Below are positions 15,950-23,483 of a stretch of DNA of 26,421 bases, one piece after another. The position numbers were made by a program, and so were the translations under genes. Source of the stretch: JACCZR01 sp963844805 (GTDB lineage: Bacteria > Actinomycetota > Thermoleophilia > Solirubrobacterales > Thermoleophilaceae). Positions within the stretch are counted from its first letter, which is position 1; every line of letters begins with the position of its first letter. The DNA is taken from positions 1 through 26,421 of the forward strand of contig CAWJPU010000014.1 of assembly GCA_963844805.1 (NCBI GenBank), written 5' to 3'. The notes beneath the pieces are model-generated. The model made no database searches. It saw only the letters and a list, made by a program, of their open reading frames with translations, and was not told the origin of the DNA.

Positions 15950-16479
15950 ATGACCATGCCCGCACCTGGCGGCGCGACGATCTGGTTCACGGGGCTTCCC
16001 GGCGCCGGCAAGACCACCATCGCCCATGCCACGGAGAAGCTTCTCCGTGGCCAAGGCCGGTTGGTCCTCCGGCTCGACGGCGACGAGCTGCGGCGCGGGC
16101 TCTGCCGCGACCTGGGATTCGCTTCCGAAGATCGAGCCGAGAACGTGCGCCGCGCCGGCGAGATCGCGTGCCTGGTGGCGAACGCGGGCGGAGTGACGAT
16201 CGTCGCCCTCATCTCTCCGTTCGCCGCCGACCGCGCCGCGGTGCGGGCGCGCCACGCCGAGCAAGGGGTGCCATTCACCGAGGTGCACGTCTCGACGCCC
16301 CCCGAGATCTGTGAGGAGCGCGACCCCAAGGGCTTGTGGGCTCGCGCCCGGGCCGGTGAGCTCCGGGGTTCACCGGGGTCGACGACCCCTACGAGCCGCC
16401 CGAGGCACCGGAGATCGCCGTGGGCCCGTGGCAGACGCCCGAGGAGGCCGCCGAAGCGGTGCTCGCCCGGCTCTCCTAG
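15950..16479 (+). CDS. cysC: Adenylylsulfate (APS) kinase (one frame break)
   Basis: Phosphorylates adenosine 5'-phosphosulfate with ATP to PAPS, the donor for sulfotransferases or for sulfate reduction. Walker A is WFTGLPGAGKTTIA (about residues 12-25), LDGDELRRGLCRDLGF binds APS, ENVRRAGEIACLVANAG and LISPFAADRAAVR follow. CEERDPKGLWARARAGEL leads into the lid motif GFTGVDDPYEPP. One base is missing in the GGGG at 16365-16368, moving the last 37 residues into another frame; corrected length is ~176 aa, normal for stand-alone CysC. A 24-bp perfect inverted repeat lies within codons 27-34. No sulfate adenylyltransferase (cysND/sat) is visible, so the source of APS is elsewhere. The stop shares a CTAG with the convergent epimerase. 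Confidence 0.9.
16028..16051 (+). repeat. Perfect 24-bp palindrome inside cysC
   Basis: Two 12-base arms, GCCACGGAGAAG and its exact reverse complement, meet at a central AAGCTT with no spacer. It encodes ATEKLLRG in cysC, so it may be coincidental coding, but such a long perfect palindrome is unlikely by chance in 26 kb. Confidence 0.85.
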
Positions 16480-17370
16480 CCGCGGGCTGCGGCCGCCAGG
16501 CCGTCGCGGCGAGAGGTGGTGGCGGTCCAGCCGAGCAGCTCGCGGGCCGCCGTGGGATCGCTGAGCAGCACCGGCCGGTCCGTGGGGCGCGTCCGCGCGG
16601 GATCCGTCACGACGCTGAGCGTCTTGCCCAGCGCCTGCGCGAGCTCCGCGACGAGCGTGTGGCCATCGACCGCTTCGCCCGAGCCCAGGTTCACGGTCGC
16701 GGCGTGCCCGGCGAGCGCCTGCAGGCCGGCGGCGACGTCGTCGACGTAGACGTAGTCGCGGCGGCTGTCGAGGTTGCCCAGGCGCAGCTCGTCGCCGCGG
16801 GTGGCCTGGTCGACGATCTCGGGCACCACGTGCGGGTTGGTCTCGCCCGGGCCGATCACGTTGAACAGGCGGGCCACGCCGGCCGGCACGCCGGTGCGCC
16901 GCTCCCACAGCCGCAGCGCCTGCTCGGACCAGAGCTTGGAATGCCCGTAGACGTCGTCCGGCCCGAGGGGAGAGCTCTCCTGGTGCGCGTCCTCCGACGG
17001 CTCGTATACGCCCCCGGTGGAGGCCAGCACGATCGATTCGGGCAGGTGGCTGCGCTCCAGGGCGGTCAGCAGCGACTGGGTGCCGACCACGTTCACCGAC
17101 AGCGCCGCCGGCGGATCGGCGTTGCAGGCCGGCACGAAGTGGATCGCGGCGAGGTGGAAGACCGTGCTCGGGCTGTGCTCGGCGGCGAGCTCGGCCAGGC
17201 CATCGGTATCGCGGACGTCGAGCGCTGGCCAGCTCGACCCCGGCGGGCAGGCTGTCGGCCCGGCCGAGGCTGAGGTCGTCGACGGCCACCACCTCCTGGC
17301 CGGCCTCCACGAGCCGGGCCACGAGACGAGAGCCCACGAAGCCGCAGGCGCCGGTGACCAGCGCACTCAC
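16476..17370 (-). CDS. NAD-dependent sugar-nucleotide epimerase/dehydratase (one frame break)
   Basis: Extended short-chain dehydrogenase of the UDP-glucose 4-epimerase type, acting on a nucleotide sugar for surface-polysaccharide synthesis. It starts at GTG 17368-17370. MSALVTGACGFVGSRLVARL holds the GxxGxxG NAD site, and VVAVDDLSLG the Asp that selects NAD. After one extra base near 17221-17231 the frame continues with LDVRDTDGLAELAAEHSPST, VFHLAAIHFVPACNADPPAA, the catalytic Ser/Thr in VLASTGGVYEPS, and YGHSK (YxxxK). NVIGPGETNPHVVPEI and DYVYVDDVA lie in the substrate-binding half. Corrected length is about 297 aa. A TAGGTT hexamer sits seven bases before the start. It is convergent with cysC and may work with rfbF or the oxidoreductase at 21.5 kb, but the sugar is unknown. 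Confidence 0.87.
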
Positions 17371-17377
17371 GGGCGTG

Positions 17378-17383
17378 AACCTA
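17378..17383 (-). promoter_or_regulatory. Putative -10 box of the epimerase gene (leaderless)
   Basis: TAGGTT on the minus strand followed by seven bases and the GTG start. No -35 and no ribosome-binding site are apparent. Confidence 0.4.
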
Positions 17384-17391
17384 GAGGGAGC

Positions 17392-18860
17392 TCAGCGGCG
17401 GCGACGGCCGCGGTAGCGCCGCGACGCGAGGCTTCCCAACACGACCGAGGCGAGCCCCGAGGCCACCGCGGTGGCCTGGCGCCGGCGGGTGGGGGCCGCG
17501 GGCGGTGGCTGGACGGCGGGGGTGGCCTTTGCCACCTGCCTGGGCGGCGGGGCGGCGGCCGCGGGTGGGGGCAGCTCGCCGGGCTCGGGCTGCGCGGGCT
17601 CGGGCTGCGGCGGCCACCGGCTCGGGCTCGCTGGGCACGGGCTCGGCGGGCACGGGCTCAGGCTCGCTAGGCACGGTCTCGGCGGGTACGGGCGGGGTCC
17701 GGGGGAGGTATCGCCCCATTCGGGCGGCGTCGGGCGCCATCGGGGGCCGCGGGCGGATCGGGGCCGCGGGCGGATCGGCGGGCGCGGAAGCCGGGGCGGG
17801 AGGCACGGACGGGGCCTCCGGCGCGGCGGTCGCGAACAGGGTGGCCGATCGGCGCCGAATGAACGATGAACGCCAAGGGCACGAGCAGGAGCAGCAGCAA
17901 CAACAGGAACAGGGCGGCCGGCGGTCCGTTCCCCTCGGATGGCGAGCCGGTGTTCGCGACGGCGACGGCCGGGCCCTCGCCCTCGGTCAGCTCGTCGGTG
18001 GAGCTCGCCCGCTCCCCGAGGACCACTCCGGCGGCCTTGGTGTCGAGCGAGGCCACCTGCGAGTCGGGGTCGCCGGCCATGGTGGTGACCGAGCGCAGCT
18101 GGGGCGCGCCGCCGGTGACGACGGCCACGGTGGCGGAAGCCATCAGATCGGAGCTGGAGTCGCTGAACGACGACATGGCGGAGCCACCGGCGCAGCCGGT
18201 CGACCGGGCGGCCTCGTGCAGGCCGCGCAGGCCGGAGCGCTCGCCCCGGTGAACACGGCCCTGGCTGGTGTCCAGCGCCCGCGCGACCTGGGCGCGCGAC
18301 TGGGCCGGGCCGGAGAGGCCGGAGCGCCTGACGAGCACCTGGCGCTCGAACGAGGAGACGACGCCCAAGCAGCCGCGCAGACGGCTCACGCCGCGCCGCA
18401 GGGCCCGGCGCTCGCGGGCGGAGCGGATGCGGCGCTGGCGCGGCGTCAGGCGACGTTCGGAGGACTGGGCGCCGGCGGCCTGGGCGCTTCCGCCACCACT
18501 GCCGGAGGACCCGCCGGCGGCGGAGCCTGCGCTCCCGCCCGCAGAGGTGCCTGCGGTGCCCGGAGCACCCGCGCCGGCGTAGCCGCCGCCGGAACCGCCG
18601 CCGCCCGTGACGGTGCCCCCGAGGTTCTGGACCGGCCCCTGCGACCCGCTGGGGGCGGAGGGGAGCCGCACCTGCGGTGCCTGGACGTCCGGGGCGTTGA
18701 GCTGGACGCTCGGGAGCGACGGCGAGACCTGCGGCACGGTGACGTCGGGCACGCTCACCGACGGACCGCCCTGGATGCCAACCGTGGCGGCGTCTGCTGT
18801 GGTCGCCAGTGCTGCGGCGGCGACGATGAAGGTTGCGACGAGCGCCCTGCTCCGGCTCAT
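17392..18860 (-). CDS. Exported membrane protein with a sigma-70 region-4-like HTH (two frame breaks)
   Basis: Not a named family. ATG 18858-18860 has a good ribosome-binding site (GGGGGAGGAC). A signal peptide (about 1-24, VATFIVAAAALATTADA) is followed by a Val/Pro repeat region (VSVPDVTVPQVSP), a Gly/Ser-rich linker (about 81-130), and a basic domain at about 135-223. That domain resembles sigma-70 region 4: FERQVLVRRSGLSG, then SRAQVARALDTSQGRVHRGE and RSGLRGLHEA, bracketed by Cys164 and Cys223. A Leu-rich membrane helix lies at about 314-333 (LFLLLLLLLLVPLAFIV). Two extra bases (near 17857-17862 and 17606-17614) then split a Pro/Glu repeat tail (PSEPEPVPAEPVPSEPEPV). It ends with a second hydrophobic stretch and RRYRGRRRR. 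The HTH would lie outside the membrane, so a DNA-binding role is doubtful; it may be a structural reuse of the fold. Confidence 0.7.
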
Positions 18861-18907
18861 TCAGTCCTCCCCCTGGACTGGCAGGCATTCCCTGCCCGCG
18901 AGCTCGG

Positions 18908-18935
18908 ACTATACCCCGGTGGCGGCCTTCTCCAA
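18908..18935 (-). promoter_or_regulatory. Putative sigma-70-type promoter of the exported protein gene
   Basis: On the minus strand TTGGAG is followed by 16 bases and TATAGT, a near-consensus -10. It predicts a leader of about 40 nt containing the Shine-Dalgarno, in contrast to the leaderless pattern at most other units. Confidence 0.5.
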
Positions 18936-18952
18936 ACCGCCCGGGCTCCGCC

Positions 18953-18958
18953 TAGAAT
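18953..18958 (+). promoter_or_regulatory. Putative -10 box of relA (leaderless)
   Basis: TAGAAT, five of six matches to TATAAT, eight bases before the ATG at 18967. No Shine-Dalgarno is present in the gap. No clear -35 is found. Confidence 0.5.
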
Positions 18959-18966
18959 CCCTGCTC

Positions 18967-21259
18967 ATGGCCAAGGCCGCGAAGGCGTTCGATCACGAGC
19001 AGGTGGGCCGAGCCGCCTCGGACTCCGCGGCCGTCGATCACGCCGGCCTGACCGACGACCAGCGGATGATGCTCGGCGACCTGTTCGCCGTCGTCGAGGA
19101 GCACACCGGTGAGGTCGGCCGGCCGGTGGACCGCGAGCTGGTGGAGAAGGCGTTCGTCTTCGCCTGCGACCGCCACGCCGACCAGCGGCGGGCGAGCGGC
19201 GAGGACTTCATCGTGCATCCGGTGGGCGTGGCCAAGATCTGCGCCGGCATGCGCCTCGACACCGCGACGCTGTGCGCGGCCCTGCTGCACGACACCGTCG
19301 AGGACACGTCTGCATCTCTAGCCGAGGTCGAGGCTGAGTTCGGCGAGGAGATCGCCGGGCTGGTGGACGGCGTGACGAAGCTGAGCGGCGTCACCTTCCA
19401 GAGCCGCGACGACCGCCAGGCCGAGAACTACCGCAAGATGCTGGTCGCGATGGCCCGGGACATCCGGGTGATCCTGATCAAGCTCGCCGACCGCCTGCAC
19501 AACATGCGCACGCTCGGGTCGATGCCCAAGCAGAAGCGCCAGGACAAGGCGCGCGAGACCCTGGACATCTTCGCCCCGCTGGCGCACAGGCTGGGCATCC
19601 ACGCGATCAAATGGGAGCTCGAGGACCTCGCTTTCGCGACGCTGCACCCGCGCAAGTACGACGAGATCAAGGGCCTGGTCAGCCAGCAGCGCGCGGAGCG
19701 CGAGGACTACGTCACCCGCGCGGGCGCCTACCTGGGCAAGGAGCTCGAGGCGGTCGGGATCAGCGCGGACATCTCGGGCCGCGCGAAGCACTTCTACTCC
19801 ATCTACTCGAAGATGACCAAGAAGGGCCGCGAGTTCAACGAGATCTACGACCTCACGGCCATGCGCGTCCTGGTCGACTCGGTCAAGGACTGCTACGGCG
19901 CCATCGGGATCATCCACTCGCTCTGGAAGCCGCTGCCCGGCCGCTTCAAGGACTGGGTGGCGATGCCCAAGTTCAACCTCTACCAGGCGCTGCACACGAC
20001 GGTGATCGGACCCGAGGGCCGCCCGTTGGAGATCCAGATCCGCACCCACGAGATGCACGAGACGGCGGAGTACGGCGTCGCCGCCCACTGGCTCTACAAG
20101 GAGGACCCGGGCAAGCCGGGCGAGGACAAGGTCGAGTGGCTCAAGCAGCTGGTGGACTGGCAGCAGGACGTCTCGGACCCGCAGGAGTTCGCCGAGACCC
20201 TGAAGGCCGACCTGTTCGAGGACGAGGTCTTCGTCTTCACGCCGAAGGGCGAGGTCAAGTCGCTTGCCGCCGGCGCCACGCCGCTGGACTTCGCCTACGA
20301 GATCCACACCGACGTCGGCCACCGCTGCGTCGGGGCCAAGGTCAACGGCAAGATCGTCCCGCTGCACTACGAGCTGGCCTCGGGCGACATCGTGCGAGGT
20401 GCTCACCTCCAAGCAGGAGCGCGGCCCGTCGCGCGACTGGCTCTCGCTGGCCAAGACCACCCGCGCGCAGTCGAAGATCCGCGCCTGGTTCAAGCGCGAG
20501 CGCCGCGAGGACTCCGAGCGCGTGGGCCGCGAGACGCTGCAGGACAACCTGCGCCGCCAGGGCCTGCCGCCGCAGAAGATCGCCGGCTCGCCGCTGCTCG
20601 CGGACGTGATCCGCGAGATGGGCTTCAAGAAGGCCGACGACTTCTACATCGCCCTCGGCCAGGGCAAGATCTCGGCGAAGGTCGCGACCAACAAGATCAT
20701 GCAGCGGCTCAAGCAGGGCGAGTCGGCGGTGGAGCCCAAGGGCGCCGGCGCAGAGCTGCTGGAGCGCCGCGAGTCCTCACCGAAGAAGACCGCCGCCTCG
20801 TCGGCCTACGGCATCAAGGTCAAGGGCATCGACGACGTGATGCTGCGGCTGGCCAAGTGCTGCCGGCCGGTGCCGGGCGACCCGATCGTCGGCTACATCT
20901 CGCTGGGCAAGGGCATCACGATCCACCATCAGGAGTGCCCGAACGCGAAGGCGCTCAAGAAGAACCCCGAGCGCTTCGCCGACGTCTCGTGGGACGGCGA
21001 GGAGGGCGCCAGCTCCTCCTTCCGGGTGGAGGTCGAGATCGACGGCTGGGACCGCCACCGCCTGCTGGAGGACCTCTCGCGCACCTTCGCCGAGACCGGC
21101 ATCAACATCCTCGAGGCCCGCTGCACCACCGTCCACCCGATGGTCAAGAACCGCTTCGTGGTCGAGGTGGGGGACACCGCGGCGCTGAAGGCCTGCATCC
21201 ACAGGCTGCGCAACATCGACTCGGTGTTCGACGCGTATCGGGTGACGCCGACCGGCTAG
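18967..21259 (+). CDS. relA: Bifunctional (p)ppGpp synthetase/hydrolase RelA/SpoT (one frame break)
   Basis: Makes and degrades the stringent-response alarmone (p)ppGpp in the cytosol. The ATG at 18967 gives about 763 aa after correction, normal for a long Rsh. The HD hydrolase domain carries CAALLHDTVEDT (His-Asp at about 108-109) and IKLADRLHNMRTL. The synthetase domain has HFYSIYSKMTKKG (about 275), GRFKDWVAMPKFNLYQALHT and LEIQIRTHEMHETAEYGVAA; the RFKD form is typical of bifunctional enzymes. TGS (about 420-480) begins EVFVFTPKGEVKSLAAGATP. A zinc-finger-like CCRPVPGD and a C-terminal ACT domain (about 685-763) follow. A one-base excess within 20391-20396 separates GDIV from EVLTSKQERG. 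A hairpin follows the stop. The last ~78 bp recur, diverged, at 22514-22590. Confidence 0.95.
21182..21259 (+). repeat. Direct repeat copy 1: 3' end of relA
   Basis: This native copy encodes ALKACIHRLRNIDSVFDAYR plus VTPTG and the stop. It matches 22514-22590 in the same orientation over ~77 bp with only a few differences. Within the coding part these are mostly third-position changes (GCG/GCC, TAT/TAC, GTG/GTC, TAG/TGA). Confidence 0.9.
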
Positions 21260-21261
21260 CC

Positions 21262-21291
21262 CGGGCTCCGCCTCAGCGGCGGAAGAGCCCG
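21262..21291 (+). terminator. Stem-loop terminator after relA
   Basis: CGGGCTC and GAGCCCG form a seven-base outer stem, with CGCC/GGCG as an inner stem around a TCAGC loop and a GAA bulge. It begins three bases after the relA stop. There is no T-tail, as usual in such GC-rich genomes. Confidence 0.6.
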
Positions 21292-21450
21292 CGTCCCCTG
21301 CCGCTGGCCCGCTTTCGCCAGGCCATGATTCTCCGGGGCGGCCTGACGTAGGCTTGACCCGCGACGCATTCCTTAGGCCGGGATCGGGCAGGGCAAGGGG
21401 GGATGGCCGCGAAGTGGACCGGACGATCCGAGATGGGGAGCAGTAGACCT

Positions 21451-22500
21451 ATGTCCGACGAACGCGCTCCTGACCCGCTGCGGATGGGTGTGGTCGGACT
21501 TGGCTACTGGGGACCCAACCTACTCCGGGTGCTGGTAGATCAGGCAGGGGTCGAGGTGGCCTGGATGTGCGATGCCGATCCCGTGCGTCTCGAGCGGTAC
21601 GGGAGCCGTTATCCCGCCGTCGCGCACTCCTGTCGATTTGACGATCTGCTCGTCGACGACAGCGTCGATGCGGTAATCGTCGCGACGCCCGTGCACACAC
21701 ATTTTGAACTGGCCTCTCGGGCGCTCGAAGCGGGTAAGCATGTATTCGTTGAGAAGCCGCTCGCCCCCTCGAGCGCGCAGGCGAGCGAATTGGAGCGCCT
21801 TGCCCTAGAGCGCGGCCGAACGCTGATGTGCGGGCATACGTTTCTCTACAGCCCAGCCGTGCGAGCGGTGAAGGCAATCATGGAGCGGGGCGAGTTGGGC
21901 GACATCTACTTCATAACATCGAGCCGGGTCAATCTGGGCCTCCACCAACGCGACGTGAGCGTGCTGTGGGATCTCGGACCCCACGACTTCTCGATCCTCC
22001 TCTACTGGCTCGACGGCGCCATGCCGGAGACGGTGTCCGCAATAGGGCGTGACGCCGTGGTGTCGGGGATTCCCGACGTGGCGTTCATCCACCTGACTTT
22101 CCCCTCCGGGCTGATCGCGCACGTCGAGCTGAGCTGGCTGGCCCCCAGCAAGCTCCGCCGAACCGCCATAGTCGGAAGCGACAAGATGGTGGTCTACGAC
22201 GATATGAGCCCGGAGCCGATCAGGGTGTTCGATCACGGAGTGGTCTACCACGATCCCGAAACCTTTGGCCAGTATCACCTCTCCTACCGGACGGGAGATG
22301 TCCTGGCTCCCAGGCTCGACACATTCGAGCCGGTGGCGCGGCAGTTCGAGGACTTCGCCGCTGCGGTTCGCACGGCGACGGCACCCCTGGCCGACACGAC
22401 GCTCGCCTGCAATGTGGTGCGCCTGGTCGAGGCCGCTGAAGAGTCCCTCTCCATCGGTGGGGCGCCCGTGCTCGTTGACGAAGTCGCAGCAAAGACGTGA
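21451..22500 (+). CDS. Gfo/Idh/MocA-family NAD(P)-dependent oxidoreductase
   Basis: Sugar or sugar-nucleotide dehydrogenase of the Gfo/Idh/MocA family, about 349 aa, uninterrupted. The Rossmann domain starts MGVVGLGYWGPNLLRVLVDQ with GxGxxG, then VEVAWMCDADPVRLERYGSR and VIVATPVHTHFELASRALEA. The family signature is GKHVFVEKPLA with the conserved Lys-Pro. The C-terminal sheet domain has the HTFLYSPAVRAVK and VLWDLGPHDFSILLYWL segments, the latter with the conserved Asp and His near the active site. I chose ATG 21451 because GGGGAG lies 10 nt upstream; ATG 21403 would add 16 residues of no family similarity. Relatives in polysaccharide loci include UDP-GlcNAc(A) 3-dehydrogenases. Codons use more A/T than the genes to the left, and it sits between two copies of the relA end, so lateral gain is likely. 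Confidence 0.88.
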   Translation: MSDERAPDPLRMGVVGLGYWGPNLLRVLVDQAGVEVAWMCDADPVRLERYGSRYPAVAHSCRFDDLLVDDSVDAVIVATPVHTHFELASRALEAGKHVFVEKPLAPSSAQASELERLALERGRTLMCGHTFLYSPAVRAVKAIMERGELGDIYFITSSRVNLGLHQRDVSVLWDLGPHDFSILLYWLDGAMPETVSAIGRDAVVSGIPDVAFIHLTFPSGLIAHVELSWLAPSKLRRTAIVGSDKMVVYDDMSPEPIRVFDHGVVYHDPETFGQYHLSYRTGDVLAPRLDTFEPVARQFEDFAAAVRTATAPLADTTLACNVVRLVEAAEESLSIGGAPVLVDEVAAKT

Positions 22501-22513
22501 CCTCTGGAGGTCT

Positions 22514-22590
22514 GCGCGGAAGGCCTGATCCACAGGCTGCGCAACATCGACTCGGTGTTCGACGCCTACCGGGTCACGCCGACCGGCTGA
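22514..22590 (+). repeat. Direct repeat copy 2: orphan, diverged relA 3' end
   Basis: A detached copy of the last 77 bp of relA, 1.3 kb downstream of the native one, just after the oxidoreductase stop. It keeps the stop codon as TGA, lacks one C (CTG-ATCC), and differs at synonymous positions. The rest of relA is absent, so this is a remnant rather than a gene. Confidence 0.9.
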
Positions 22591-22596
22591 GCGGCC

Positions 22597-22621
22597 GAGG
22601 GCGCCTCAGGAGCGGCGCCTC
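22597..22621. terminator. Stem-loop between convergent genes
   Basis: GGCGCC arms at 22600-22605 and 22614-22619 pair around TCAGGAGC, extended by GA/TC with one bulged G. It lies between the plus-strand oxidoreductase and minus-strand kinase, so it could terminate both. Confidence 0.45.
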
Positions 22622-22656
22622 ACGAAATCCGCCTCCCGCCGGAGAGCGAAAGGGAA

Positions 22657-23482
22657 TCAGGCCGGAACGCCGGCGATCAGCTGCTCGTGCGACCGCCGCG
22701 GCCTCGCCGCGGTCACCCTCGAGAAAGATGGCGCCTTCCGCGGCCTTTCGGACGACCGGGAGAGCCTCTTCTGGACGGTCGCGAGCCGGCACGGTGTTGC
22801 CTATCAGCGCCATTACGCCGGCGCCGGCCGAAACACGCCGGGGCTGCCACTGAGCCCCCGGCCTGTACTGCGTCACCACGACCAGACCGACCTCGGCGGG
22901 CTCCTCGCCGGCTATCCCGCCGAACGCAGAGACGTGATGGTTGGTCTGGTCCCGGCCGCCCGCGCGCATCGAAAGCGGCTTGGCGTACGGATGCACGAGC
23001 CCATCCTGGTCCAACACCGCATACTCGTCCGAGTAGTAGGTGGCGCCCGCTCGAACTAGCTCCGCCACGAGCGTTGACTTCCCGCTGAACGACATACCGG
23101 GGATGAGCACGGCCCGTCCGCCGTAAGCGACCGCCCCCGCATGGACGAAGATGTGGTTGGGAGCCTTTAGAGCTACGTGCCGCCTGAGCCTCGAGTCGAG
23201 GACGTGGAGCGCAACCTCGACGTCCACGCTTCCGGAGACGGTCCCACTTCCGGAGGCGGTCCCATCGTCCCACCAGATGCGGTACTCGCCGGCGTCGTGC
23301 GTAACGAGGGCGAAGTGATCCTCGGCATCGGCGGGGTCGCAATCGCGCCAGTCGGGCGGAAGCAGCTCGCGGATGCGGGGCAGCAGCTCGGGGTTGCGCA
23401 CACCAATCGCGACCGTAACGCCATAAGCCTCGAACCCGAGCCGCTGCAGATCGTTCCTATCTGGGCCGATGATGGTGGGCAA
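22657..23482 (-). CDS. HprK-like P-loop serine kinase, probable RiPP/cluster-type
   Basis: Related to HPr kinase/phosphorylase but lacking the usual HPr context; such kinases recur near PqqD-like and NTP_transf_5 genes in peptide and glycan clusters. TTG 23480-23482 starts two bases after the upstream stop, giving MPTIIGPDRNDLQRLGFEAY. The kinase core has FVHAGAVAYGGRAVLIPGMS then FSGKST (Walker A, about residues 128-137), AGATYYSDEYAVLD (catalytic Asp region), and VGLVVVTQYRPGA. At 22679-22688 an extra base is likely: with it removed the C-terminus reads VARALIAGVPA and stops at 22657 (~275 aa). Without it the frame runs on to 22574, through unrelated low-quality sequence and into the relA remnant. 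The substrate may be a serine or threonine of the neighbouring Cys-rich protein; that is speculation. Confidence 0.78.
23228..23263 (-). repeat. 18-bp tandem duplication inside the HprK-like gene
   Basis: Two adjacent 18-bp units, differing at a few bases, read GGGACCGNCTCCGGAAGN on the minus strand. They add six residues in frame (the TASGSG/TVSGSV stretch, about residues 75-86), in a surface-loop-like region before the kinase core. Confidence 0.8.
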
Positions 23483-23483
23483 C

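Noticed and set aside
13421..16288. A 955-codon minus-strand open frame opposite recJ and cysC
   Set aside because: Low-complexity antisense of a conserved plus-strand RecJ; no domain is recognisable.
21403..21450. Upstream ATGs (21403, 21433) as the oxidoreductase start
   Set aside because: They add residues with no family similarity; ATG 21451 has GGGGAG at good spacing.
22497..22853. A 118-codon plus-strand frame over the relA remnant
   Set aside because: It reads the relA 3' end in the wrong frame and then the antisense of the HprK-like gene.
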